Notes: generated from the sequence alone by a model not told the origin. DNA of 64,000 bases from Bacillus massiliigorillae (GCF_000380245.2 NZ_HG428741.1:377271-441270), one strand, 5' to 3'. Counted from the first letter of the stretch, positions 53,228-61,548 are shown. A program made the numbers and translations.

Positions 53228-53257
53228 TGCGCGCCCTTTTTATAAGGACGCGCAATT
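53228..53257 (+). other. GC-rich hairpin upstream of greA
   Basis: TGCGCG pairs with CGCGCA, and CC with GG inside, around a T/A-rich loop, with no T run after it. It stands out from the AT-rich gap. It could be a weak terminator of udk or a structure in the greA leader; I cannot decide. Confidence 0.55.
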
Positions 53258-53325
53258 ATGTATTTTTACATAATTGTATAGAAAACGAGCAGGCTCGTTG
53301 GAATCCGCAGAAGGAGTGAATGGTT

Positions 53326-53802
53326 TTGGCAATTGAAAAGGTTTTCCCGATGACAAAAGAAGGTAAACAAAAATTAGAACAAGAGCTTGAAAACTTAAAA
53401 TCAGTCAAGCGTAAGGAAGTAGTAGAACGTATTAAAATTGCACGTAGCTTTGGGGATTTATCAGAGAACTCAGAATACGATTCTGCAAAAGAAGAACAAG
53501 CATTTGTTGAAGGTCGTATTACAACTATTGAAAATATGATTCGTAATGCAAAAATCATTGAAGAAAGCGAATTAGATTCAGACAATGTAGCATTAGGAAA
53601 ATCTGTTACATTCGTAGAGCTTCCTGATGGTGACGAAGAAACGTATACAATTGTAGGTAGTGCTGAGGCAGATCCATTTGAAGGTAAAATCTCAAATGAT
53701 TCACCTATCGCAAAAAGCCTAATCGGTAAAGTTGTTGGTGATGAAGTAACAGTTCAAACGCCTGCTGGCGAAATGAATGTTCGTATTGTTTCTGTTAAAT
53801 AA
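53326..53802 (+). CDS. greA: Transcription elongation factor GreA
   Basis: This 158-residue factor has an N-terminal antiparallel coiled coil (about 1-75, with the tip acidic pair in GDLSENSEYD that enters the polymerase secondary channel) and a C-terminal FKBP-like domain with IVGSAEADPFEGKISNDSPI. It rescues backtracked RNA polymerase by stimulating transcript cleavage. TTG 53326 (MAIEKVFPMT) is nine bases after AAGGAG and gives the family length; ATG 53320 is too close to that site. Confidence 0.95.
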   Translation: MAIEKVFPMTKEGKQKLEQELENLKSVKRKEVVERIKIARSFGDLSENSEYDSAKEEQAFVEGRITTIENMIRNAKIIEESELDSDNVALGKSVTFVELPDGDEETYTIVGSAEADPFEGKISNDSPIAKSLIGKVVGDEVTVQTPAGEMNVRIVSVK

Positions 53803-53815
53803 TAGGTTTTAAATG

Positions 53816-53853
53816 AAAACACCTCGTCTAGACTAGTGACGAGGTGTTTTTTT
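53816..53853 (+). terminator. greA terminator that also carries the pbpI ribosome binding site
   Basis: AACACCTCGTC pairs with GACGAGGTGTT, followed by Ts. The 3' arm contains GAGGTG at 53841-53846, placed seven bases before ATG 53854 of pbpI. Confidence 0.9.
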
Positions 53854-55617
53854 ATGCTGAAGGAAAAACGAGCTATAGGGATTGCTAGTATGTTTTTATT
53901 TTTGTTATGTATGTTAATAGCAAGACTTGTACAAATTCAGCTTGTGAGCACAGAATCATTTTCAAAGCATCATGTGAATTTAATAGAAGAAAGTGTTAAT
54001 CAAAGAGTTCAGAGCATTATGTTGGATGATGGGAGAGGAAAATTCTACGATCGAGCTAATAACTTATTGAATTATGAACAAGTAAATACACTCATTTTAT
54101 TTCCGTTCTTGAAGAAGATGACTTGGCCAGTAGAAGAATTAGCTGGAATCATCAATGTTTCACCAACAGAATTAAAAGAAGCTGTCCAAAAGGCAAAAGA
54201 ACCGTTTCTATTTACGATTGGAGATAAACCAATTATTCTTACCGAAAGTCAAATGGATGATATTAACGATTTAAAAACGCCTGGTGTGTTTGCTACTGTT
54301 CGAGATATGCCGACAGAGACAAAAGTAGCCGAACATTTAATTGGAGGCTTAAATGGCTCATCAGAGCTAAAAGAGAAGCGTTATGGTGATCGGAATCTTT
54401 CTCTTAAGACAAAGATTGGTGATAAAGGCTTACAGCAAACACTTGATGAATTTTTACTTTCTGAAGGTGAGTCAAGACTTGTTTATCATGTTGATGGAAT
54501 GGGAGGGCCCTTATTTGGTATAAACGTGAAATATTTAGCACCTGGTAATCCATTATATCCTGTTAAAGTGAATACAACTATAGACCTTGAATTACAGCGT
54601 GCTGCAGAAGAAATAGTCGATAGTAACAAGATTGAAAAAGGTGGAATTATTTTATTAGATATAGCATCAAGTGAAATCCTTGCTTCTGTTTCACGACCAC
54701 ATGTAGGTAAAGATCCAAATGAGGGTGATGGAGCAAAGAATGCTATGTTTAAGCAAGCTGCAGTTGGTTCTGTCTTTAAAACAGTTGTAGCGGCGTCAGC
54801 TCTTGAGGAAAAAGTAGTGGATGAGAACGAACTATTCAATTGTAATATGACGATTAATGGCTCGGTAGATAAACGGCGCTCAGAACCGCTTGGTATGTTA
54901 AATTTCTCGAATAGTTTCGCTCAAAGTTGTAATCGAACATTTGCAGATTTAGCCATTAGATTATCAAAGAAAGATCCGAATTTGCTTGAACAGTATGCGA
55001 AAAGACTACAATTAATTGGGGAGTCTGGTTGGAACGGTCCCATTTATCATTCTTCAATAAAGCAACTATTTCTAGAAGACGATGGTCGTGTTTGGTTAGA
55101 TGAAACGAATAAGAAGGATCTCAATTTCATATCGCAAACAGCTATTGGTCAGAAAGATGTGCAAGCTACACCTTTAGCAGTGGCAAATATGATGGCCACG
55201 ATTGCTCGTAATGGTGAAAAGAAGATGGTGAAGGCAGTAAGTAAGATTGAATTTGCTAATGGCACGACAGCGGCTGAATTTGAGGATATGGATATTAAAG
55301 GAGATAAAATTGCTCCAGCGACTGCAAAGCGATTACAGCAGCTTCTAAGAGGAGTTATTCAAAACGAAAAAGGTACAGCTGCTTTACAATTGCGTAATTT
55401 ACCTATTCAAGTGGCAGGCAAAACAGGGACTGCTCAAACAGATATAGCGAATGGGAAAGTTAATAGTTGGTTTGGTGGCTATTTTCCTGCCGACAATCCT
55501 AAATATGCTATTGTAGCTGTAAAACTTGATACAGACGAAAATTTAGCAAATGGCAGTGCTACAAAAGTAGTAAAGGATTACATTCAAAAAATGATGGAAA
55601 TAGAGAAAATCAAGTAA
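53854..55617 (+). CDS. pbpI: Class B penicillin-binding protein (PbpI/PBP4b type)
   Basis: This 587-residue membrane-anchored transpeptidase has an N-terminal helix (about 6-25), a dimerisation domain, then the penicillin-binding domain with active-site S-x-x-K in AVGSVFKTVVAA (near 310), S-x-N as SCNRTF (near 355) and KTGT in VAGKTGTAQT (near 525). It corresponds in position to B. subtilis yrrR/pbpI (PBP4b), whose expression is linked to sporulation. ATG 53854 is the only sensible start; its Shine-Dalgarno is in the preceding terminator. It is followed by the yrrS-like gene as in B. subtilis. Confidence 0.92.
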   Translation: MLKEKRAIGIASMFLFLLCMLIARLVQIQLVSTESFSKHHVNLIEESVNQRVQSIMLDDGRGKFYDRANNLLNYEQVNTLILFPFLKKMTWPVEELAGIINVSPTELKEAVQKAKEPFLFTIGDKPIILTESQMDDINDLKTPGVFATVRDMPTETKVAEHLIGGLNGSSELKEKRYGDRNLSLKTKIGDKGLQQTLDEFLLSEGESRLVYHVDGMGGPLFGINVKYLAPGNPLYPVKVNTTIDLELQRAAEEIVDSNKIEKGGIILLDIASSEILASVSRPHVGKDPNEGDGAKNAMFKQAAVGSVFKTVVAASALEEKVVDENELFNCNMTINGSVDKRRSEPLGMLNFSNSFAQSCNRTFADLAIRLSKKDPNLLEQYAKRLQLIGESGWNGPIYHSSIKQLFLEDDGRVWLDETNKKDLNFISQTAIGQKDVQATPLAVANMMATIARNGEKKMVKAVSKIEFANGTTAAEFEDMDIKGDKIAPATAKRLQQLLRGVIQNEKGTAALQLRNLPIQVAGKTGTAQTDIANGKVNSWFGGYFPADNPKYAIVAVKLDTDENLANGSATKVVKDYIQKMMEIEKIK

Positions 55618-55715
55618 TTAAGGACCATAAATAATTTGAATATGCATATTTACTTCAAAAGAGCAAACAAGCCATGTTACAATATAATTTGAATTTAAAA
55701 AGTGGGGTGATAGGA

Positions 55716-56399
55716 ATGAGAGACGATAAACCCTCTAGAGTAGCTTCTCGTTCTGAAAAGGTAGGGAAAAAAAGAAAAGCAAATACTATTTATAATATTC
55801 TTCTTGTTGTTGTGATTCTCTTAATTATTATCGTTGGCGCTAATGTTTTCTTAGGAAATGATGATAATGAATCAGCTTCTCCAAATGAAAAAACATCACA
55901 TGAAGAAAAAAACAACGATAATGATAAAGGCACTGTGAAAGACAACAAAGATAAAGATGACAAATCAAATGATGAGTCGAAAGTAAATGACGATGATAAA
56001 TCATCAGATAAAGACGATGAAGACAAATCTGATGAAAAGAATAAAGAAGATGAGAATAAGCCAGAGGAAGAAGATAAAATCGTTGATAGCAGTGACCCTG
56101 GAGTAATGGAAACTCGAGTTAATGATAGCTGGAAGCCTGTAGGAACAGAACAAACAGGTGAACATGTAACTAAGTATGATGACAACTCTGTTGATTGGAA
56201 AGAGATGGAGAAAGCATTATCTTATGGTGCTGGCATTCCTGAAAGCGATATGACTGTAATATGGTTAGGGAATGGAGGAGCTCCGAATAAAGCAGTAGGT
56301 ACAATAACTCCAAAAGATCGTAGTGCGAAATATAAAGTATACATTGAGTGGGTTGATAAAGAAGGTTGGAAACCGACAAAGGTTGAAAAACTAAAATAA
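55716..56399 (+). CDS. DUF1510 membrane protein (YrrS-like)
   Basis: This 227-residue protein has a short basic cytoplasmic N-terminus (RSEKVGKKRKANTIY), one transmembrane helix (about 27-46), a long low-complexity Asp/Lys/Glu/Asn stretch (about 50-125) and a C-terminal DUF1510 domain (TRVNDSWKPVGTEQTGEHVT ... VEWVDKEGWKP pattern). The linker would extend through the cell wall. It follows pbpI as yrrS does in B. subtilis and probably partners it. ATG 55716 follows GGGGTGATAGGA. Confidence 0.88.
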   Translation: MRDDKPSRVASRSEKVGKKRKANTIYNILLVVVILLIIIVGANVFLGNDDNESASPNEKTSHEEKNNDNDKGTVKDNKDKDDKSNDESKVNDDDKSSDKDDEDKSDEKNKEDENKPEEEDKIVDSSDPGVMETRVNDSWKPVGTEQTGEHVTKYDDNSVDWKEMEKALSYGAGIPESDMTVIWLGNGGAPNKAVGTITPKDRSAKYKVYIEWVDKEGWKPTKVEKLK

Positions 56400-56401
56400 G
56401 G

Positions 56402-56448
56402 AAAAAGCATAATTACTCCTTCCTAATAAAGGGTAGTTATGCTTTTTT
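56402..56448. terminator. Bidirectional terminator between yrrS-like and yrzA-like genes
   Basis: AAAAAGCATAACTACCC-type arms (AAAAAGCATAATTACTCC / GGTAGTTATGCTTTTTT) with A and T tracts on both sides of a convergent gene pair. The 3' end of the minus-strand gene overlaps it. Confidence 0.88.
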
Positions 56449-56646
56449 GTTTTTGAAATGTACAACTGCACTATATAATCTACGTCCATCTTCACTTACA
56501 TACATTTGATGTGATACGGAATGTACACTTAGCAGAATGCTTTTATTAAGATCTATTTGTGCCTGAATTTGTTTTTCTAAATCTTTTAAGTTGGTTGCTT
56601 CAAAAAATTCTACTTTATCTTCCATCATATCGAATGAAATATTCAT
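56437..56646 (-). CDS. DUF2536 small protein (YrzA-like)
   Basis: This 69-residue acidic protein (MNISFDMMEDKVEFFEATN, then LKDLEKQIQAQIDLNKSILL, ending VVHFKNKKA) fits the DUF2536 family represented by B. subtilis YrzA, which lies at the same place between yrrS and yrrT. GGAGG is well placed before the minus-strand ATG. The function is unknown. Confidence 0.82.
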   Translation of the reverse strand: MNISFDMMEDKVEFFEATNLKDLEKQIQAQIDLNKSILLSVHSVSHQMYVSEDGRRLYSAVVHFKNKKA

Positions 56647-56773
56647 TGTATTTTTCCTCCAAGACTATAAATTCTACAAAAAATTATATCATGTTCGAAT
56701 CGTTTTTTCTTAACGCAAAAACAGTTTTAAATCATAGTATGTAAATAAGAAAAATGGGGATGAGGAGAAAAAC

Positions 56774-57415
56774 ATGGGAAAAGAATTTTTGTATATATTT
56801 GAAGAATGGGCAAAGGATTATGATCAAACAGTTTCTGGGAAAGATGAAGAATATAAGGAAGTTTTTCGTGGGTATGATGATATTTTGGATACAGTTGCAA
56901 GAGCTTCAGTTGGTAAAGTGCTTGAGTTTGGTGCAGGGACGGGTAATTTAACAGCCAAATTACTTGATAAAGGTCATGAAGTTATCGTTATCGAGCCATC
57001 TATCCCGATGAGGGAGATTGCGCAACAGAAGCTACAGAGTGAGCGTATTGAATTTGTTGATGGTGACTTTTTGCAATATCCAAGTTTAGAAAATATCGAT
57101 TCGGTTGTAAGTACGTACGCCTTTCATCATTTAACAGATCAAGAAAAAGCAGATGCCGTGAAAGAATATGGTAAGTTACTAGGCGTAAATGGTAAAATAG
57201 TGTTTGCAGATACGATGTATGAGAGTAAAGAAGCTCATTATATAGCTATTGAGGACGCAAAAAAACAAGGATTCATGCAATTAGCTAAAGATCTTCAAAC
57301 CGAGTATTATACAACAATTCCTTATTTGCAAACAGTTTTTGAAGACAATGGATTTACAGTTTCATTCAAACGAAGCAATCAGTTTGTTTGGATTTTAGAA
57401 GCCATTAAATTATAG
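56774..57415 (+). CDS. yrrT: SAM-dependent methyltransferase YrrT
   Basis: This 213-residue class I methyltransferase has motif I VLEFGAGTGNLTAKLLDKG near residue 47, EPSIPMREIA as acidic motif II, and VDGDFLQYP. In B. subtilis YrrT heads the yrrT-mtnN-mccA-mccB operon that turns methionine-derived SAH into cysteine; it is thought to be an uncharacterised SAM methyltransferase feeding that route. Here mtnN follows after 20 bases, but mccA and mccB do not. The start is ATG 56774 after GATGAGGAG. Confidence 0.88.
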   Translation: MGKEFLYIFEEWAKDYDQTVSGKDEEYKEVFRGYDDILDTVARASVGKVLEFGAGTGNLTAKLLDKGHEVIVIEPSIPMREIAQQKLQSERIEFVDGDFLQYPSLENIDSVVSTYAFHHLTDQEKADAVKEYGKLLGVNGKIVFADTMYESKEAHYIAIEDAKKQGFMQLAKDLQTEYYTTIPYLQTVFEDNGFTVSFKRSNQFVWILEAIKL

Positions 57416-57435
57416 GAGAAGGGTGTTTTAACTAG

Positions 57436-58134
57436 ATGAGAATCGCAATCATTGGAGCAATGGAAGAAGAAGTACAAATATTACGAGATAAAATGGAGAA
57501 TGTACAACAAGAAGTAATCGCTGGTTGTGAATTTAACATTGGTACATTAAATGGAGTAGATGTTGTGTTATTAAAATCAGGCATCGGTAAAGTAAATGCA
57601 GCAATGTCTACAGCAATTTTATTAGAAAAATATCAGCCAACAGCTGTCATTAATACAGGTTCTGCAGGCGGTTATGCATCAGAGTTAGAAGTTGGAGATG
57701 TAGTTATTTCATCGGATGTAGTTCATCATGACGTGGATGCTACAATCTTTGGATATGCATATGGTCAAGTACCTCAAATGCCCCCTACATTCGTAGCGGA
57801 TGAGAAGCTAATTGAAGTAGCTGAAAGAGCAGCTAAAAATATTCAAGGGATGCAAGTGGCAAAAGGGCAAATCGGAACAGGAGATTCATTTATGAATGAT
57901 CCAGTGCGTGTAGAATTCGTAAGAACAAAGTTTCAAGATTTAATCGCTGTAGAAATGGAAGCGGCAGCTATTGCTCAAGTTGCTTATCAATTCAAAACAC
58001 CATTTGTAGTAATCCGTGCTCTATCAGACATTGCTGGTAAGGAATCAAATATTTCATTTGATAAGTTCTTAGAAACAGCAGCAGTGAATTCATCACAACT
58101 TGTAATCAACTTCTTAGATGAAATGAAAGCATAA
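57436..58134 (+). CDS. mtnN: 5'-methylthioadenosine/S-adenosylhomocysteine nucleosidase MtnN
   Basis: This 232-residue enzyme cleaves adenine from MTA, SAH and 5'-deoxyadenosine. It begins MRIAIIGAMEEEVQILRDKM (catalytic Glu), has KSGIGKVNAAMSTAILL and the purine/catalytic pocket VEMEAAAIAQVA and IRALSDIAG (catalytic Asp). The length is standard. It is co-transcribed with yrrT and ends in a terminator, so the downstream cysteine-salvage genes known in B. subtilis are absent here. Confidence 0.96.
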   Translation: MRIAIIGAMEEEVQILRDKMENVQQEVIAGCEFNIGTLNGVDVVLLKSGIGKVNAAMSTAILLEKYQPTAVINTGSAGGYASELEVGDVVISSDVVHHDVDATIFGYAYGQVPQMPPTFVADEKLIEVAERAAKNIQGMQVAKGQIGTGDSFMNDPVRVEFVRTKFQDLIAVEMEAAAIAQVAYQFKTPFVVIRALSDIAGKESNISFDKFLETAAVNSSQLVINFLDEMKA

Positions 58135-58136
58135 TG

Positions 58137-58168
58137 AAAAAAAGCTACCGTATTATGGTAGCTTTTTT
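58137..58168 (+). terminator. yrrT-mtnN terminator
   Basis: AAAAAAAGCTACC pairs with GGTAGCTTTTTT, loop GTATTAT. Confidence 0.9.
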
Positions 58169-58262
58169 CTATTTGGATTTTACCAATTTGTTCATAAATG
58201 ACTTAAGGATATATATGGATAATGTGGTAAAGTATGTTCATAAATGATGGGAGGAATTCAAT

Positions 58263-58346
58263 ATGTTAATGATTGTGTTTTCTTTAATTATTACATCGGT
58301 AATAGGCGTTGTTATTGCAACAGAAGTTAGTGTAGTTGATGTTTAA
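58263..58346 (+). CDS. Putative 27-residue membrane peptide
   Basis: ATG 58263 follows GGGAGG at eight bases. The encoded 27 residues are almost wholly hydrophobic (MLMIVFSLIITSVIGVVIAT, then EVSVVDV), a single possible membrane helix with no basic residue. It lies alone between two strong terminators, so it is its own transcription unit. No homologue is recognised. It may be a small membrane protein, or the transcript could act as an RNA. Confidence 0.5.
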   Translation: MLMIVFSLIITSVIGVVIATEVSVVDV

Positions 58347-58367
58347 AATGAATAGAATGTTTGATTT

Positions 58368-58415
58368 AAAATAGACTCTTATATGTTGTAAAAACATATA
58401 AGGGTCTATTTTTTT
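58368..58415 (+). terminator. Terminator after the 27-codon ORF
   Basis: AATAGACTCTTATATGTT pairs with AACATATAAGGGTCTATT (one mismatch), followed by seven Ts. Confidence 0.9.
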
Positions 58416-58481
58416 AATGATAAACGCCTAGAAATCGACTTTCGAGGTGTTATAGTAGTTTCATCTAAATTGAAGCCGCCT

Positions 58482-59195
58482 TTACAGTTTTCTCCGTTCT
58501 TTCTCCGCTCGATAAAATTCATGAAACATTTTCATAAGTGCACGCTTTTCGATTCGTGAAACATAGCTTCGGGAAATACCTAATTCTTTCGCAATCTCTC
58601 GTTGTGTTTTTTCTTTGAAAGGACCAAGTCCGAAGCGATTGACAATGACCTCTTTTTCTCTTTCGTCTAGTACATCGATATATTTTTTGACCTTTTCAAT
58701 TTCTAAATTTAATTGAATGGTATCAATTACATCCTCGGATTCGGATTTTAAGACGTCGATTAAGGAAATTTCATTTCCTTCCTTGTCCTGCCCGATTGGA
58801 TCATGAAGGGAAACGTCTTTCTTTGTTTTTTTCGTGGCTCGTAAATGCATAAGAATTTCATTTTCGATACAACGCGCAGCGTATGTTGCTAGCTTTGTTC
58901 CTTTACCATCGGAATAGCTTTCTATAGCTTTAATGAGTCCAATTGTTCCGATTGAAATTAAATCTTCGGTTTCTTCGCCTGTGTTTTCGAATTTTTTTAC
59001 AATATGAGCAACAAGCCGTAAATTATGTTCAATTAAAATGTTGCGTGCATCTGAATCTCCTTTACTCATTAACTTTAAGTACTTTTGTTCGTCCTTTGCA
59101 GACAAAGGTTGTGGAAAAGCGTTGTTTTTCACATATGATACAAGTATGACAAGTTCTTTGAAAATATATCCAAGTGCTATGAATAATCCTGACAA
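58482..59195 (-). CDS. sigK: RNA polymerase sporulation sigma factor SigK (pro-sigma-K)
   Basis: This 237-residue late mother-cell sigma factor has an N-terminal hydrophobic pro-sequence (MSGLFIALGYIFKELVILVS, about 20 residues), then YVKNNAFPQPLS, region 2 (NLRLVAHIVKKFENTGEETE, DLISIGTIGLIKAIE) and region 4 (ELGISRSYVSRIEKRALMKM). The pro-sequence is removed by SpoIVFB after a forespore SpoIVB signal, which BofC tempers. The gene is continuous and not split by a skin-type element. TTG 59195 is chosen: GGGGGTGA sits five bases upstream. The longer ORF to 59333 would hide the pro-sequence. Confidence 0.94.
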   Translation of the reverse strand: MSGLFIALGYIFKELVILVSYVKNNAFPQPLSAKDEQKYLKLMSKGDSDARNILIEHNLRLVAHIVKKFENTGEETEDLISIGTIGLIKAIESYSDGKGTKLATYAARCIENEILMHLRATKKTKKDVSLHDPIGQDKEGNEISLIDVLKSESEDVIDTIQLNLEIEKVKKYIDVLDEREKEVIVNRFGLGPFKEKTQREIAKELGISRSYVSRIEKRALMKMFHEFYRAEKERRKL

Positions 59196-59329
59196 AAGAT
59201 CACCCCCACTTATTTCAGATATTCGCCTATAAACAATAGTATGTTGTTGGGCATGTAATCGTGTCTGTACAATATTTGTTTTAGAAAAAAGGCTTGTACT
59301 TAATGTGGTGAGGACAAGCAAAAATAGGA

Positions 59330-59356
59330 ACAATGAAGGCTTAGTTACATATTTTA
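59330..59356 (+). promoter_or_regulatory. Candidate sigma-K-type promoter
   Basis: ACA (-35-like, from 59330) and CATATTTTA (59348-59356), matching the CATAnnnTA -10 pattern with about 15 bases between. It lies 32 bases before the start codon of the following small gene. The short motifs make chance matches common. Confidence 0.35.
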
Positions 59357-59387
59357 TTATAGAAAGATTATATAAGGAGGCTGCGAT

Positions 59388-59624
59388 ATGGGATATGGAA
59401 ATGGTTATGGATATGCCGCATATGGCTGTCCTTTACCACCACCTACACCGTTTCCACCACCGTTTCCACCACCATTTCCGCCAGGACCTACGCCATATTA
59501 TGGGGGAGGAGGCGTTGGATACGCCTTTTTTATCATCATTATTGTGATTGTGCTAATATTTGGTGGCTGGTGGTTGTTTAACGGTTTGTGGAATGTCGGC
59601 TGTTGGGATGAGGAGTGTTGTTAG
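59388..59624 (+). CDS. Proline-rich small membrane protein next to sigK
   Basis: This 78-residue protein has three parts: a Gly/Tyr-rich start (MGYGNGYGYAAYG), a proline tract (PLPPPTPFPPPFPPPFPPGP), then a glycine hinge, a transmembrane helix (about 48-68, FFIIIIVIVLIFGG) and a cysteine-rich end CWDEECC. The Gly/Tyr start plus C-terminal helix recalls the tiny YjcZ-type sporulation proteins, but the proline tract and cysteines are not part of that family as I know it. AGGAGG precedes ATG 59388. A possible sigma-K promoter and the neighbour sigK suggest a mother-cell or coat role; this is inference. Confidence 0.75.
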   Translation: MGYGNGYGYAAYGCPLPPPTPFPPPFPPPFPPGPTPYYGGGGVGYAFFIIIIVIVLIFGGWWLFNGLWNVGCWDEECC

Positions 59625-59625
59625 T

Positions 59626-59658
59626 CGTAAAGCTTATGTTCTCATAAGCTTTATTTCT
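59626..59658 (+). terminator. Palindrome after the proline-rich gene
   Basis: AAAGCTTATG pairs perfectly with CATAAGCTTT (loop TTCT); the T tract that follows is imperfect, so it may be a leaky terminator before the peptidase gene. Confidence 0.55.
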
Positions 59659-59760
59659 GTTAGATGCGTATTGGTTACAAGTGTATGTGTCTTTTACTTT
59701 TGGTGTGAATGCAAGGCAAATGATAGAATATATATATCTAAAAATAAGGAGGAGAAGCAA

Positions 59761-61548
59761 ATGACTTATTCACCTGTTTGGGATTTGAATGTGTTTTTTC
59801 CTGGAGGTAGCAGTTCTGAACAATTTGGGGCATACGTACAAACAATTAAAGTGGAATTGGAGCAATTAGATCAAACCATTACGGCTTGGGAAGTGGCTTC
59901 TAATAAAGAAGATGCAGATGTTTTACATACTATTTTACAATTAAACACTAGCGTTGGAATGAAATTGAATCAAAGTGACAGCTTTGTTGGTTGCTTGGAA
60001 GCACAGGATATGAAAGATTATGGTTCAAAGAGATGGCGTTCGCAAATCACAACGTTATTTGCAACATATACAAGTTTGCAAGCGAAGTTTGATGAAAAGC
60101 TGGAGCAAATGGATGAAGATTCTTTTCAACAGTTGTTTCAAGATGATAACTTTCAAGAATTACAATTTATCCTTAATGAACGAAGAAGAAATGCGAAAGA
60201 AAAGCTTTCTGTAATAGAAGAGACGTTAATTGAGCAGCTAGGTATTGATGGTTATCATGGGTGGAGTGAATTATATGACAGTTTGGTGGGCTTCATAAAC
60301 ATCCCATTTGAAGAGAATGGTAAAACCGAAATGTTATCCGTAGGGCAAGCAGCGAATAAATTTTCACATCCTGATCGTAGTGTAAGAAAGCGGATTTTTA
60401 AGGAATGGGAGAAAGCATGGAGTGATAAAGAAGAATTATTTGCTCATGCGCTTAATCATTTAGCTGGTTATCGTTTAACCGTATATGAGAAGCGTGGATG
60501 GGATAATGTTTTAAAAGAACCACTTGAGATCAGTCGAATGAAAGAAGAAACATTAAATAGTATGTGGGAAGCTATTACGAAAAATAAACATCATTTGGTG
60601 GCATTCCTGCAAAGAAAAGCTAAACTATTAGGTGTGGATAAGTTAAGTTGGTATGATTTAGATGCGCCGCTACAAACAACGTCTGAGGGGCAGTTATCGT
60701 ATGATGAAGGTGCTAAATTTATTCTTAAGCACTTTTCAACATTTGGTAAACAATTGACATCCTTTACGGAAAAGGCGTTTGAAAATCGATGGATTGAAGC
60801 TGAAGACCGTTCTAATAAACGTCCTGGAGGTTTTTGTACCGATTTCCCAGAGAGTAAGCAATCACGAATTTTCATGACTTATTCAGGAACGCCCGATAAT
60901 ATATCGACATTGGCTCATGAATTAGGACATGCTTTCCATTCTTATGCAATGCGTGATGTACATCCTCTCAATGGAAATTACGCGATGAATGTAGCGGAAA
61001 CAGCTTCTACATTTGCAGAAATGATTGTATCTGACGCATCAGTGAATGAAGCGACCAAAAAAGAAGAAAAAATAGCGATGCTTGAAAATAAAATTCAAGG
61101 AATTATTGCATTCTTTATGAATATTCATGCTCGTTTCTTGTTTGAAACGAGATTTTATGAAGAACGTCGACATGGAACAGTCGCTTCGGAACGATTGAAT
61201 GAATTAATGCTGGAAGCACAAAAAGAGGCTTATTGTGATGCACTTGATGAATATCATCCACAGTTTTGGGCTTCTAAGCTTCATTTTTATATTTCTTCTG
61301 TTCCTTTTTATAATTTCCCATATACTTTTGGTTTCTTATTTTCTCGCGGGATTTATGAAAAAGCCCTGCATGCTGGGGAAGGATTCGAAGAGAAATATAT
61401 TGCCTTACTCAAAGATACTGGTTGTATGACAGTGGAAGATTTAGCAATGAAACATTTCCAAGAAGATATGACGAAGGTTGATTATTGGGAACGTGCAGTT
61501 CAATCATGTGTAAAAGATATTGAATTATTTTTAGAACTAACCGAGTAA
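59761..61548 (+). CDS. M3-family oligoendopeptidase (PepF-like)
   Basis: This 595-residue zinc metallopeptidase of family M3 has the catalytic HEXXH in ISTLAHELGHAFHSYAMRD (near residue 388) and the third zinc ligand Glu in NVAETASTFAEMIVSD. It also has RPGGFCTDFPESKQSRIFM upstream and the C-terminal FPYTFGFLFSRGIYEKA, marks of the PepF/oligoendopeptidase group. It degrades cytoplasmic oligopeptides. ATG 59761 follows AAGGAGGAG; the ORF beginning at 59560 includes non-family residues. It is monocistronic. Confidence 0.93.
   Translation: MTYSPVWDLNVFFPGGSSSEQFGAYVQTIKVELEQLDQTITAWEVASNKEDADVLHTILQLNTSVGMKLNQSDSFVGCLEAQDMKDYGSKRWRSQITTLFATYTSLQAKFDEKLEQMDEDSFQQLFQDDNFQELQFILNERRRNAKEKLSVIEETLIEQLGIDGYHGWSELYDSLVGFINIPFEENGKTEMLSVGQAANKFSHPDRSVRKRIFKEWEKAWSDKEELFAHALNHLAGYRLTVYEKRGWDNVLKEPLEISRMKEETLNSMWEAITKNKHHLVAFLQRKAKLLGVDKLSWYDLDAPLQTTSEGQLSYDEGAKFILKHFSTFGKQLTSFTEKAFENRWIEAEDRSNKRPGGFCTDFPESKQSRIFMTYSGTPDNISTLAHELGHAFHSYAMRDVHPLNGNYAMNVAETASTFAEMIVSDASVNEATKKEEKIAMLENKIQGIIAFFMNIHARFLFETRFYEERRHGTVASERLNELMLEAQKEAYCDALDEYHPQFWASKLHFYISSVPFYNFPYTFGFLFSRGIYEKALHAGEGFEEKYIALLKDTGCMTVEDLAMKHFQEDMTKVDYWERAVQSCVKDIELFLELTE

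Noticed and set aside
53061..53319. Possible T-box or riboswitch ahead of greA
   Set aside because: Only a single GC-rich hairpin is visible, with no T-box motif or terminator alternative.
55790..56185. 131-codon serine-rich minus-strand ORF
   Set aside because: Antisense to the Asp/Lys-rich linker of the YrrS-like protein; serine richness is a mirror of GAT/GAC codons.
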